64,000 nt of DNA from Sediminibacterium sp. (GCF_030695065.1 NZ_JAUYTR010000023.1:620001-684000); one strand, 5' to 3'. Positions 32,086-44,522 are shown, counted from the stretch's first letter. Notes: generated from the sequence alone by a model not told the origin. Translations and numbers: made by a program.

Positions 32086-32898
32086 ATGAGAATAATTCAA
32101 TTGATATTATTGCTGTTCATGGTTGGATGCATTGGATGCAAACGTCAGTTGTACTTGCCATTAAATAAATCAGCAATATCAAAAAAAACAGGCGAACAGT
32201 TTTATATAGATGCGCTTCGTATGCAATGGAAGCAACGTGATTCATTTGCTGTGAAAGAAATACTTGCAGGAAATGTTCCAACATTTCTTTTGAAATTAAT
32301 TCCCATCAATGTATCAGCAATAGACTCTGCTACGGGAAAGGTAAATCGGGCAACTTATTATGTTATGCCCGATTACCTTAGTGTAGGCAACAGTAACAAT
32401 TGGGCCCGAATTCCACTTACTCCTATTGCGGCTCAGTTGATTGCAGATAGTTTGAAATGTTTTTTGCCTACACGTAAAATGGTGAATGATATCTATGAAA
32501 ATGCAGTAGTAAAACTTACTCCAATGCCCATGTATATTCATCGCGACAGTACTATAACTATGTGGCAGCATCATTTAATTATTGAAGGGCAGCGCAAGCA
32601 ACAAAAGGGATTGATTGCAGGCATTAAAAAAGATGTGGTAATTAGTGATCTCATTACAAGGTCTTCTAAAACAAATAGAGTGGCCATTTATGGATGGCAT
32701 ATGCTTAATGGACAACCCATACAACCCTTATATACTGGGCATATTAACTGGTATGTAGATTATAGTCATGGCATTCGTTTGGTGGCAAGGAAAATAAAAG
32801 TAAACGGGAAATGGATGGAATATGCAAAAGTAATGGAACACCCTATCCTCAAAAAACTCTTAACAGATGAATCAGTTGGAGACGTTATTCGATATTGA
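32086..32898 (+). CDS. Probable lipoprotein of unknown function, 270 residues
   Basis: I do not recognise a family. The N-terminus (MRIIQLILLLFMVGCIGC) is a lipoprotein-type signal with cysteines at 15 and 18. The mature part contains aromatic and polar blocks such as YVMPDYLSVG, MWQHHLIIEG and GHINWYVDYSHGIRLV, rich in His, Asp and Trp, resembling enzyme active-site loops. ATG at 32086 is chosen over TTG at 32083. It starts 15 bp after asd and is probably co-transcribed with it. Confidence 0.7.
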   Translation: MRIIQLILLLFMVGCIGCKRQLYLPLNKSAISKKTGEQFYIDALRMQWKQRDSFAVKEILAGNVPTFLLKLIPINVSAIDSATGKVNRATYYVMPDYLSVGNSNNWARIPLTPIAAQLIADSLKCFLPTRKMVNDIYENAVVKLTPMPMYIHRDSTITMWQHHLIIEGQRKQQKGLIAGIKKDVVISDLITRSSKTNRVAIYGWHMLNGQPIQPLYTGHINWYVDYSHGIRLVARKIKVNGKWMEYAKVMEHPILKKLLTDESVGDVIRY

Positions 32899-32931
32899 AT
32901 TATTTAATAAATTGAGTACAATATTTTTTTA

Positions 32932-33417
32932 ATGAGAGCAATTGTATATTTTATTTTATTGATTTTGGGCATCAGTTGTACTGGTATTGAAAACAAGCAA
33001 AATGAAACAAAAGTGGATAGCGTGGTAATTAAAGTGCCAACTGTTTCTGAGAATAGGGAACTTCCATCTAAAAAACCAATTGCAGCTTACGCTTTGCCTA
33101 TTGATGATGGAATAGGTAATGTAAATAATTGGAAATTTGCAGTGAATATTTATGAAACTGCCAAGACCTTTGAATATAAGGTTCAAATACAATACAAAGA
33201 AATCAGGGCAACTGAAATGATAACGATTCCCAATTTTGGTATTGATCCAGTCGTTTCTATAAAACCAGGAAAGTCTTCTCTAGACTGTATTATTGGCTTC
33301 AATGATACCAAGGGTTTGTTTAAAGAATATATTCAGGTGAGCGTTAAAAACGAACAACTGAAGTTTAAGAAAATCAATAGTTATGCGGTTGTCAAATATA
33401 AAACAGTGATTAAATAA
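32932..33417 (+). CDS. Probable small lipoprotein of unknown function
   Basis: A 161-residue protein with a lipoprotein signal (MRAIVYFILLILGISC, cysteine 16), then a lysine- and asparagine-rich mature part that is probably beta-structured (NWKFAVNIYETAKTFEYKVQ). No family recognised. It follows the unknown 270-residue gene by 33 bp and ends 24 bp before a convergent gene. Confidence 0.65.
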   Translation: MRAIVYFILLILGISCTGIENKQNETKVDSVVIKVPTVSENRELPSKKPIAAYALPIDDGIGNVNNWKFAVNIYETAKTFEYKVQIQYKEIRATEMITIPNFGIDPVVSIKPGKSSLDCIIGFNDTKGLFKEYIQVSVKNEQLKFKKINSYAVVKYKTVIK

Positions 33418-33441
33418 ATGGCAATAACCCTTTGTAATAGA

Positions 33442-34113
33442 TTAATCTTCCATTGCTGTGTTTAAAAATTGTAATAAGGGTTGCATTGCGGTAAAGCAAG
33501 TGATGATCTTTTTGATTAATTTTTTATCGGTGAGTTCTTCATCCGTTACTGGTACGGAAACAATAAAATTTTTTAATTTAATGTAGTCAATTGCAGGATT
33601 GTCTTTTTCATATCCCTTAGGTTCTCTTATTAAAGACATACCCTCTTCTCTTGAAAGGTCTCCAAAGGTTTTCTTAAATGATTTATTTTCTAAAATGCCT
33701 TTAAACGCTGACCAATTGTAGTCAATTTCTTGCCTTACTTTTTTTATTTGATTTGGTTCGCCGCCATACAACCCGCCTCCAATAAAGCTTTTGCCCCCTG
33801 GTTCGCAATGAAAATAATAGCCTGCTAGCCAAGACTTTTTTCCACCTTTTACAAAATAAGCTGCCATATTATTTTTATATGGGTCTTTGTTTTTACTGAA
33901 TCGTACATCTCTATTGATTCTGAAAATACAATCCTTATAGGTGAGCAAGCTTAAGTCTTGGTCGAATTGACTGGTATTTGCTAAAATTTGATTGACTAAT
34001 TCGATGAAGTTTTCTTTTGCTGCTTCATAATTATCTCGATGTTGGTTAAACCATTCTCTGGAATTATTCTTTTTTAATTTGGCTAAGAATTGAAGGGTTT
34101 TTGGATCTAACAT
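33442..34113 (-). CDS. DUF2461 domain protein
   Basis: A 223-residue protein matching the uncharacterised DUF2461 family by its start (LAKLKKNNSREWFNQHRDNYE) and by FRINRDVRFSKNKDPYKNNM and YYFHCEPGGKSFIGGGLY. The family is widespread in Bacteroidota; no function is established that I can name. Its ATG lies two bases downstream of the ligA stop, so it is likely co-transcribed with ligA. Confidence 0.88.
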   Translation of the reverse strand: MLDPKTLQFLAKLKKNNSREWFNQHRDNYEAAKENFIELVNQILANTSQFDQDLSLLTYKDCIFRINRDVRFSKNKDPYKNNMAAYFVKGGKKSWLAGYYFHCEPGGKSFIGGGLYGGEPNQIKKVRQEIDYNWSAFKGILENKSFKKTFGDLSREEGMSLIREPKGYEKDNPAIDYIKLKNFIVSVPVTDEELTDKKLIKKIITCFTAMQPLLQFLNTAMED

Positions 34114-34115
34114 TT

Positions 34116-36950
<2,835 letters not shown>

Positions 36951-36993
36951 TATTTCTGCCAATGTTCCTTTACTTTTACTCAAACACTATAGT

Positions 36994-37869
36994 ATGCTAT
37001 ATTCAATGACTGGTTACGGCAGAGCAGAACAATCCATTGCTGATAAAAACTTTTTGATTGAAATCAAATCATTGAATGGTAAGCAATTTGATTTAAGATT
37101 GAATATCCCTTCTTTGTTAAAGCCGTATGAATTTGAAGTACGAAATAATTTAAACGAGGGTTTGCAACGCGGTAGTGTAGAGTGCAATATTTCCATAAAA
37201 ATGAATGGTGCAAGTAAACCTGTTACCATTAATACTGATTTAGCAAAAGCTTATTTTCAGCCAGTTGCGCAACTAGCGAACGAGTTGGGCTTAGAAACAG
37301 GCGATATCTTAAGTACTATTTTAAAATTACCCGATGTAATTACGCCTTCAACAGAAATGCTTACAGAGGCGGAGTGGATTAGTTTTGAGAAATTATTAAA
37401 AGAGGCAATTGCTCAATTGAATAATCATAGAAAAGAAGAGGGTAAATCTATTGAAGCAGATTTGTTGGTAAGGCTAAATAATATTGAATCTCAGCAAGCA
37501 TTAATCTCCACATTAGAACCGCTTAGAAGAACAAAAATAAGAGAGGGGTTATTGAAGGTATTAGAAGAGAATGTGGGTAAAGAAAACTACGATCCTAATA
37601 GGCTTGAACAAGAGTTAATTTATTACATTGAAAAAATTGATATCAGTGAAGAGCAGGTTCGGTTAAACAACCATTGTGCCTATTTTAGAACCATTTTGGC
37701 GGAAGAGGGCATTTCAAAAGGGAAGAAACTCTCTTTTATCTTACAAGAATTTGGACGCGAAATAAATACAACTGGTTCCAAAGCATATGATGCCAATATG
37801 CAAAAAGCAGTTATTTTAATGAAGGATGAATTAGAGAAAGCCAAAGAGCAGATTTTGAATGTTCTATAA
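36994..37869 (+). CDS. YicC family endoribonuclease
   Basis: A 291-residue protein with the YicC hallmarks: N-terminal MLYSMTGYGRAE, NGKQFDLRLNIPSLL, and C-terminal LSFILQEFGREINTTGSKA. E. coli YicC is reported to be an endoribonuclease acting on small RNAs. It is usually followed by gmk, but here gldH follows. Confidence 0.93.
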   Translation: MLYSMTGYGRAEQSIADKNFLIEIKSLNGKQFDLRLNIPSLLKPYEFEVRNNLNEGLQRGSVECNISIKMNGASKPVTINTDLAKAYFQPVAQLANELGLETGDILSTILKLPDVITPSTEMLTEAEWISFEKLLKEAIAQLNNHRKEEGKSIEADLLVRLNNIESQQALISTLEPLRRTKIREGLLKVLEENVGKENYDPNRLEQELIYYIEKIDISEEQVRLNNHCAYFRTILAEEGISKGKKLSFILQEFGREINTTGSKAYDANMQKAVILMKDELEKAKEQILNVL

Positions 37870-37884
37870 TAATGACTGCTTATG

Positions 37885-37892
37885 TATCTTTA
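37885..37892 (+). promoter_or_regulatory. -7 element of gldH
   Basis: TATCTTTA, one base from TAnnTTTG, lies 14 bases before the proposed GTG start of gldH at 37907 and supports that start rather than an upstream ATG overlapping yicC. Confidence 0.4.
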
Positions 37893-37906
37893 CTAAAATA
37901 ATTCAT

Positions 37907-38371
37907 GTGAGAATTTATATTGGTATTTTCCTGAGTTTACTGCTTTTAACTAGTTGTGAATCGAATGGTGTTTTTGAAAAGACTCATTTTTTCCCAACCC
38001 ATAGTTGGGAGTCTTCTACAAAACCTTTTTTCAAGTTTACAATTACCGATACTGTTTCCTTATACCATATTTATGCTGTGGTTCGTCATGAAGATGCATA
38101 TAGATACAATAATTTATGGGTAAAATTTACCACCCAATCTCCTGGGGATACTGTTAAGTCTCAATTACTTAATTTAAGATTAGCTGATAATAAAAAAGGT
38201 TGGCAAGGTGTAGGGATGGATGATATTTTTGATCATAGAATTAGAATAACTCAAGCTCCTTTAAAGCTAAGGGCAGGCAATTATAGCTTTGGTATTCAAC
38301 AAGCCATGCGTGAAGACCCGCTGCCACATATTTTAAATGCAGGAATCAGGGTAGAAAAAATTGCAAAATGA
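37907..38371 (+). CDS. gldH: Gliding motility lipoprotein GldH
   Basis: A 154-residue outer-membrane lipoprotein of the gliding machinery, required in Flavobacterium johnsoniae for movement. The signal MRIYIGIFLSLLLLTSC ends at a lipobox cysteine. GldH family features follow: FEKTHFFPTHSWES, YHIYAVVRHEDAYRYNNLWV and AGNYSFGIQQAMREDPL. The GTG start is chosen because it begins the signal peptide and follows a promoter-like element. Its stop overlaps the kinase gene start by four bases. Confidence 0.9.
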   Translation: MRIYIGIFLSLLLLTSCESNGVFEKTHFFPTHSWESSTKPFFKFTITDTVSLYHIYAVVRHEDAYRYNNLWVKFTTQSPGDTVKSQLLNLRLADNKKGWQGVGMDDIFDHRIRITQAPLKLRAGNYSFGIQQAMREDPLPHILNAGIRVEKIAK

Positions 38372-39339
38372 GAACGCTTAAACCACCCAAATTAGCTGTA
38401 GTAACTTTTGTTTATTGGTTTCTGCTTTTATATATGATTGCCGCATTGGCATGGTGGTTTATTGCACTTGAAAAACAAAATGGTGTAATGACTGCCATTC
38501 GGGTATCGGAACTCTTAAAAGACGATCCTCTTTATCTTGAAAAGCTAACTACTATTCAAGATATGAGCAATCGAAAAACGGCTCAATATATTGGCGAGGG
38601 TATTACTTTTTTAGCATTAATATTGGTTGGAGCAGTTTATGTTTACAGAGCTACCAGAAGACAGTTGAAGTTTTCCGCACAGCAGCAAAATTTCATGATG
38701 GCCATTACCCACGAATTGAAAACGCCAATTGCTGTTGCACAGCTAAATTTAGAAACTTTACAAAAAAGAAAACTAGAAGAAGACAAACAACAGAAATTGA
38801 TTGCTAATACATTGCAAGAAGCAAATAGACTTAATACACTTTGTAATAATATACTTTTTACTTCTCAACTAGATGCTGGCGGCTATTCTGTAAACTTTCA
38901 AGAACTTAACCTTACAGATGTTGTAGAAACATGTGTTGACGATTGCAAAAGCCGATTTCCAGAAAGAGTTATTACAGAAGCAATTGAAGAAAACAGGTTA
39001 ATGCAAGGAGACCCATTTTTGTTACAAATGTTGGTGAACAATCTTTTAGAAAACGCCTTGAAATATTCTCCAAAGAATATGCCTATTCATGTATCGCTTA
39101 CTTTTTTGGCAAATAAAACAGTGTTGTCCATTGCAGATTTAGGTCAAGGGATTGCAGATCAAGAAAAGAAAAAAGTATTTGATAAGTTCTATAGAAGTGG
39201 TAGCGAGAATACCCGAAAAGCACAGGGAACTGGTTTAGGACTTTATTTGTGTAAAAAAATAGCGGAAACCCACAATGGCTACATTTCTGTGACAGATAAT
39301 CAGCCAAACGGGAGTATTTTTACTGTACTATTCAAATAA
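38368..39339 (+). CDS. Sensor histidine kinase, RprX-like
   Basis: A 323-residue kinase with two membrane helices (residues about 10-32 and 77-95) flanking a short 45-residue periplasmic loop, a HisKA domain (ITHELKTPIA, H115), and an ATPase domain (NNLLENALKYS, DLGQGIADQ, GTGLGLYLC). With the next gene it forms a two-component pair resembling Bacteroides RprX/RprY. The 4-bp overlap with gldH suggests co-expression with that lipoprotein. Confidence 0.92.
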   Translation: MRTLKPPKLAVVTFVYWFLLLYMIAALAWWFIALEKQNGVMTAIRVSELLKDDPLYLEKLTTIQDMSNRKTAQYIGEGITFLALILVGAVYVYRATRRQLKFSAQQQNFMMAITHELKTPIAVAQLNLETLQKRKLEEDKQQKLIANTLQEANRLNTLCNNILFTSQLDAGGYSVNFQELNLTDVVETCVDDCKSRFPERVITEAIEENRLMQGDPFLLQMLVNNLLENALKYSPKNMPIHVSLTFLANKTVLSIADLGQGIADQEKKKVFDKFYRSGSENTRKAQGTGLGLYLCKKIAETHNGYISVTDNQPNGSIFTVLFK

Positions 39340-39344
39340 CAATA

Positions 39345-40049
39345 ATGACAGCCGAAAAAGCCAATATACTTGTGGTAGAAGATGAACTTAATTTGCACGA
39401 AGCACTTAAGTTGAATTTGGAAATGGAAGGCTATGAAGTTACCTCTGCTTTCGATGGAAATGAAGCCCTTAAGAAAGTAGAAAATGCTTACTTTGATTTA
39501 ATTATTATGGATGTGATGCTTCCAGAGTTAGATGGCATTAGTGTTACAGAAAGTATTCGTGTTCATAACAATGAAGTTCCCATTTTAATGTTGAGTGCAA
39601 AAAATGCACCTGCAGATAAAGTACTAGGCTTAAAAAAAGGAGCTGATGATTATTTAACCAAGCCCTTTAATCTAGATGAATTATTAATAAGGGTAGCTAA
39701 ACTAATTGAGAAAAATAAACGACTACAAGTAAAGGAGTCAATTGGTGACCACTATCAATTTGGAAAAAACCTAATAGACTTTAAAGCACAGGACGCCATC
39801 ACATGGAACGGATTAAGGGTTGATTTGAGTAAGAAGGAAGCCATGTTGCTGAAGCTTTTAATAGAAAATAGAGGAGAAGTAGTAACCAGAGAAAAAATTC
39901 TACAAGTAGTTTGGGGGTACAATGTTTATCCAACTACTCGTACTATTGATAATTTCATTTTAAGCTTCCGAAAATACTTTGAAGAAGATAGTCGTAATCC
40001 GGTATACTTTCATTCTGTAAGAGGTGTTGGGTATAAATACACAGACTAA
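39345..40049 (+). CDS. OmpR-family response regulator, RprY-like
   Basis: A 234-residue regulator with a receiver domain (VVEDELNLHEAL, D56 in IIMDVMLPELDG, TKPFNLDELL) and a C-terminal winged helix (TREKILQVVWGYNVYPTTRTID). It is the evident partner of the kinase encoded five bases upstream. Targets are not inferable. Confidence 0.94.
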   Translation: MTAEKANILVVEDELNLHEALKLNLEMEGYEVTSAFDGNEALKKVENAYFDLIIMDVMLPELDGISVTESIRVHNNEVPILMLSAKNAPADKVLGLKKGADDYLTKPFNLDELLIRVAKLIEKNKRLQVKESIGDHYQFGKNLIDFKAQDAITWNGLRVDLSKKEAMLLKLLIENRGEVVTREKILQVVWGYNVYPTTRTIDNFILSFRKYFEEDSRNPVYFHSVRGVGYKYTD

Positions 40050-40107
40050 GGCTTAATTGCAATAATCCTAGTTACTTATTCGTTATGAGGGGTACAAAAT
40101 CGTGCCC

Positions 40108-41241
40108 ATGTCTCTAGCATCTTTACTTGACTTTCTTGAACCCATTAACCTTGCTGAAATTTCTAATGATGAGGGTTTTAAAGACACCCAAATTGGTAAA
40201 CATATTTTGGTACATGAGGAAGAGTTGCCAGATATATCCGATGCCGATTTAGTAATAGTAGGATGTGGTGAAATGAGGGGTATGGGTATGCAATACACCA
40301 ATACTGATGCTCCCAATAAAGTGAGAGCGCAGTTTTACAAATTGTATTATTGGCATACTGAAGTTACCGTAGCCGATTTAGGTAATATCAAAATTGGCGC
40401 AAGCTTACCAGATAGTTACGCTGCAGTTAGGATGGTAGTAAGTGAATTGTTGCAGATGGGCAAAAAAGTATTGATTCTAGGAGGTTCACACGATATCACC
40501 ACCCCGCAATATGCAGCATACGGCTCACTGAATAAAATTATTGATGCAGTAACAGTGGATGCTAGAATAAACTTAGACATGGATAGCCTAGAACCCGCTG
40601 ATATGTTTTTAGTAGACATGTTTACAGGCATTCCTAATCACTTAAGGCACTATACGCATATGGCTTTCCAAAGCTATTTCATGCATCCAAATATGCTGGA
40701 AACTATTAATAAGTTAGGCTTCGATTGTTATAGAGTAGGCAGGGTAAAAGAAGCAATTGAAGAAATGGAACCTGCTATCAGGAATAGTGAGCTAGTAAGT
40801 TTTGATATTGAAGCCATTCAATATGCACATGCCCCATCAAATAGAGTTACTCCAAATGGATTAAATGGAGAAGAAGCATGTACACTTATGCAATATGCAG
40901 GCATGAGTAGTATTTGTAACTCAATTGGAATATATGGATACAATGTTGTCAATGATTCCCACGAAATGACTGCCATACAACAGGCACATATGATTTGGTA
41001 TATTATTGATGGAATACATAGGGGAAAGCAGGAGGCCGATCTTGAAAATAAAACAGAATTTAATGAATTTACCATGGCATTTGCTGAAGTAGAGACTTCC
41101 TTTTTGCAAAGCAAAAGAACTGGTAGGTGGTGGATGCAATTACATGATGGCAAATATGTAGCTTGCAGCTATAAAGATTATATGATTGCTTGTAACAACG
41201 ATATTCCAGAGCGTTGGTTACGAGCAGTTGAACGAAGCTAA
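40108..41241 (+). CDS. Arginase/formimidoylglutamase-fold protein with altered metal site
   Basis: A 377-residue ureohydrolase-fold protein. The first manganese motif is intact (LGGSHD, residues 124-129). The second, normally DAHxD, reads DARIN (151-155), and the third, normally SFDxD, reads SFDIE (232-236), so two or more metal ligands are replaced. Hydrolysis of arginine, agmatine or formimidoylglutamate by the usual mechanism is doubtful. Bacteroidota genomes are often annotated with such a protein as formimidoylglutamase. ATG at 40108 is preferred to GTG at 40102. Confidence 0.82.
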   Translation: MSLASLLDFLEPINLAEISNDEGFKDTQIGKHILVHEEELPDISDADLVIVGCGEMRGMGMQYTNTDAPNKVRAQFYKLYYWHTEVTVADLGNIKIGASLPDSYAAVRMVVSELLQMGKKVLILGGSHDITTPQYAAYGSLNKIIDAVTVDARINLDMDSLEPADMFLVDMFTGIPNHLRHYTHMAFQSYFMHPNMLETINKLGFDCYRVGRVKEAIEEMEPAIRNSELVSFDIEAIQYAHAPSNRVTPNGLNGEEACTLMQYAGMSSICNSIGIYGYNVVNDSHEMTAIQQAHMIWYIIDGIHRGKQEADLENKTEFNEFTMAFAEVETSFLQSKRTGRWWMQLHDGKYVACSYKDYMIACNNDIPERWLRAVERS

Positions 41242-41251
41242 TAAATACCCT

Positions 41252-42586
41252 ATGCAAAAATTTTTCTATTTCGCTTCAGTATTATTTTTTGCCAGCTCTT
41301 GTAAAGTACAAAAGTCTGTTCAAACTATTCAACAAGCTAGCTCAATTGAGCAACAGGCTAAATCTATTATTTTAGACAAACCAGAATTGTTACCTGCGCA
41401 TGTAGGAATCAGTTTGTTTAATCCTGCTAGCGGAAAGTATCTATATAATTATCAATCGGAGAAATATTTTATTCCAGCAAGCAATACCAAGATATTTACT
41501 TGTTATGCAGCAATGAAAAACCTTGGTGATAGTATTGTTGCATTTGAATATTTGCCCGACGATGAAAATATTGCACTTAGATTCACAGGAGATCCTAGTT
41601 TTTTACATCCTGATTTTGAAGATCAGTTAGCTTTTGATTTTTTAAAAGCCAATGCGCCCAAAATTACTGTAGTTGCACCAAGGTATAATGCTACTGCGTT
41701 TGGTAATGGGTGGGCGTGGAACGATTACGATGCCGACTATTCTCCAGAACGTTCTCCTATGCCCATCTATGGCAATTTGGTTTATTTTGGAAAAAAGGGA
41801 AATCGTATTACAGTAACACCTAAGGCATTCAAAGATTCCTTGGTTATTTTTTCAAGTACAGAAGATGGGCGTTATGCTATAGACAGAGATAAAGACCAGA
41901 ATAGCTTTACCGTAGTAAAAAGCAATCGAGTATTTAATGGAGCTGTTATACCCTTTGTAGTTAAAAAAGAGATGGATCAATTAATGATACCATTGTTAGA
42001 AGATACGTTGAATAGGGTACTGAATTACGCCAATGCGGTGGCTATTGATCAACCTAATTGGAAAAAATTCTACTCTCAGCCAACTGACAGTCTGCTAAAA
42101 ATCATGATGCATCGCAGTGATAATTTTTTTGCAGAACAAACATTACTGATGGTGGGAAATGAAAAGATTGGCATGATGGATGATTCTAAAATTATTGATA
42201 CTTTATTAAAATCAGACATGTTGGGCATGCCACATAAGCCAAGATGGGTAGATGGAAGTGGTTTAAGCAGGTACAATATGATGACTCCTCAAGATTTTAT
42301 TTGGGTATTAAATAAAATGAAACAAGAGCAACCATGGGAAAGAATTAAAACAATTTTCCCAACTGGTAATACCGGCACTTTGGGTGGTCTATACAAAGGG
42401 TATGAAAATAAAATATTTGCAAAAACAGGCACACTAACCGGACATGTAGCTTTAAGTGGATTTATTATTACCAATCAGGGGAAAGAATTGATTTTTTCTA
42501 TCATGGTAAATGCACACCAATCTGCAGCAGGTACTATTAGAAAATATGTGGAGCAGTTTTTAACAACAGTAATTAACGAAAACTAA
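41252..42586 (+). CDS. dacB: PBP4-type D-alanyl-D-alanine carboxypeptidase/endopeptidase
   Basis: A 444-residue S13-family penicillin-binding protein that trims or cleaves peptidoglycan cross-links. The N-terminus is a lipoprotein signal (MQKFFYFASVLFFASSC). The active-site motifs are SNTK (S77, K80), SDN in HRSDNFFAEQ, and KTG in FAKTGTLTGH. ATG at 41252 is chosen because the signal starts there. It follows the arginase-fold gene after ten bases. Confidence 0.93.
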   Translation: MQKFFYFASVLFFASSCKVQKSVQTIQQASSIEQQAKSIILDKPELLPAHVGISLFNPASGKYLYNYQSEKYFIPASNTKIFTCYAAMKNLGDSIVAFEYLPDDENIALRFTGDPSFLHPDFEDQLAFDFLKANAPKITVVAPRYNATAFGNGWAWNDYDADYSPERSPMPIYGNLVYFGKKGNRITVTPKAFKDSLVIFSSTEDGRYAIDRDKDQNSFTVVKSNRVFNGAVIPFVVKKEMDQLMIPLLEDTLNRVLNYANAVAIDQPNWKKFYSQPTDSLLKIMMHRSDNFFAEQTLLMVGNEKIGMMDDSKIIDTLLKSDMLGMPHKPRWVDGSGLSRYNMMTPQDFIWVLNKMKQEQPWERIKTIFPTGNTGTLGGLYKGYENKIFAKTGTLTGHVALSGFIITNQGKELIFSIMVNAHQSAAGTIRKYVEQFLTTVINEN

Positions 42587-44437
42587 TTAACGCTCAAATA
42601 ATTGCTCTAAATAATTTCCCTTGTATTCAATGTAGGTAGGCTTCCCTGTAGGGGTAATATTGGGTGTATTGCATTCAAATAAAGCATTTACCAAGCCAGC
42701 CATTTCTTTTTGATCTAGTGTTAATCCTGTTTTGATTGATTGCTGTTTTGCCATACAACGAACTAGTTTTTCTTTTTTGCTAAAATTGATTTCGCTATTA
42801 AAATGCTTAAACTGTTCTATTAACATTTCAATGGCGTGCTTTTCATTGCCTACAACAATATCGGCAGGGGTTCCTTGAATTACAAATTGATGCTGTTCAT
42901 CTTTTTCAATTTGATATCCAATTAATTGAAGATCGGGCAATAACTCTTGAAGTAAAACACTATCCGAAGCTGCCAAATCTAAAGGGATGGGGAATAAACT
43001 TTTTTGTGTAGGGGCTTGTTTAGAATGGACTGCCTGACTATATAGTTCATACAATACTCTTTCATGGGCTAGTTGTTGGTGAACCAATAAAAATCCTGTT
43101 TGAGTGGTAGCAATAATATAGGTTTGTTGTAATTGTAAATAGTGTTGTATTTGTGGAATATTCAATAATTTTCCACCAGTATACTCCTCTTCTAATACGG
43201 GTTCACTTGAAAATCCGCCAATCGTTCCCGATGAATCTGTTTGTTCACTGGGCTTAAAAAAATCTTTCCAACTTTTCAGTTCAGATTTATTGCTAGGCTC
43301 AATAAAATGCGCTTGGTGTTTTTGAGAAAATGTTTTGTATAAACTAGATGAAACTGCAGCTTCCTGATCATTTCTTGTGAATGGTTTACTCACTGCATCC
43401 AGTCCCTGTATATCTGCATTCAAAGAGAAATCTAAAGAAGGCGCAATACTAAATTGTGCCAATGCATGTTTTACTGCGGCCTGAACAAAAGCATAAATTA
43501 TTTTTTCATCCTCAAATTTTATTTCTTGTTTAGTAGGATGAACATTGATATCTATTTGAGTAGGATCTAAATCAATGTACAATACATAACTCGGAAAACT
43601 GTCTTTAGCAATCATTCCTTCAAATGCTGTATTTACTGCATGATTTAAGTAAGCGCTTTTGATAAATCGATTATTTACAAAAAAGTATTGATCGCCCCTG
43701 GTTTTTCTGGCAGTTTCAGGCTTACCTATAAATCCAGCAATATTCATGTAGTCGGTTTCTTCTAAAACATTTACCAGCTTTGCATTATAGCTATTTCCTA
43801 AAATTTGAACAATTCTTTGTTTATGATTACCCGATTCTAAATGGTAAACTTCTTGACCATTGCTATTTAAGGAGAAAAATATTTCAGGATAAGCCATTGC
43901 AACCCGAATAAATTCATCCATGATATGCCGCATTTCTGCTGCATTACTTTTTAAAAAATTTCTCCTCGCAGGAACATTAAAAAATAAATTCTTCATGCTG
44001 ATGCTGGTACCTTCTGGGGCAACACATGCTTCTTGCCGAATAATTTTACTATTCTCTACTTCAACAAGGGTACCTAATTCGTCGTCTGCTCTTTTTGTTT
44101 TTAATTCTACTTGAGCTACTGCTGCAATAGAGGCCAATGCTTCTCCTCTAAAACCCATTGTTTTGATTTTAAATAAATCATCAATATGGCTAATTTTACT
44201 TGTTGCATGTCTTTCAAATGCCATCTTCGCATCTTCGGCACTCATTCCTTTTCCATTATCAATTACCTGAATCAATGCTTTACCTGCATCATTCACCAAT
44301 AATTTGATTTTGGTGGCTCCGGCATCTACTGCATTTTCTAATAGTTCTTTCACCGCACTGGCAGGTCTTTGAATAACTTCACCTGCCGCAATTTGGTTGG
44401 CTATATGATCGGGTAATAAATGAATGATATTGCTCAC
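42587..44437 (-). CDS. mutL: DNA mismatch repair protein MutL
   Basis: A 616-residue protein with the GHKL ATPase core (LLENAVDAGA, IDNGKGM, GFRGEALASI) and a C-terminal dimerisation domain. It coordinates MutS and downstream excision. The endonuclease motifs of most MutL proteins are altered: DQHAxxExxxE reads HQQLAHERVLYE (453-464), and CPHGRP reads TPTGKP (595-600), so nicking activity is doubtful. GTG at 44437 (VSNIIHLLPDHI) is the start that matches the family; an upstream TTG-led extension is unlikely. It is divergent from the M3 peptidase gene. Confidence 0.95.
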   Translation of the reverse strand: MSNIIHLLPDHIANQIAAGEVIQRPASAVKELLENAVDAGATKIKLLVNDAGKALIQVIDNGKGMSAEDAKMAFERHATSKISHIDDLFKIKTMGFRGEALASIAAVAQVELKTKRADDELGTLVEVENSKIIRQEACVAPEGTSISMKNLFFNVPARRNFLKSNAAEMRHIMDEFIRVAMAYPEIFFSLNSNGQEVYHLESGNHKQRIVQILGNSYNAKLVNVLEETDYMNIAGFIGKPETARKTRGDQYFFVNNRFIKSAYLNHAVNTAFEGMIAKDSFPSYVLYIDLDPTQIDINVHPTKQEIKFEDEKIIYAFVQAAVKHALAQFSIAPSLDFSLNADIQGLDAVSKPFTRNDQEAAVSSSLYKTFSQKHQAHFIEPSNKSELKSWKDFFKPSEQTDSSGTIGGFSSEPVLEEEYTGGKLLNIPQIQHYLQLQQTYIIATTQTGFLLVHQQLAHERVLYELYSQAVHSKQAPTQKSLFPIPLDLAASDSVLLQELLPDLQLIGYQIEKDEQHQFVIQGTPADIVVGNEKHAIEMLIEQFKHFNSEINFSKKEKLVRCMAKQQSIKTGLTLDQKEMAGLVNALFECNTPNITPTGKPTYIEYKGNYLEQLFER

Positions 44438-44522
44438 TATAAAAGTCGTTCTACTATATTGTACAAATGAATAAAAGTTTGTAAAAATAAGATTCCTACT
44501 CCATCTGCAAGGAAGAGTTAAG

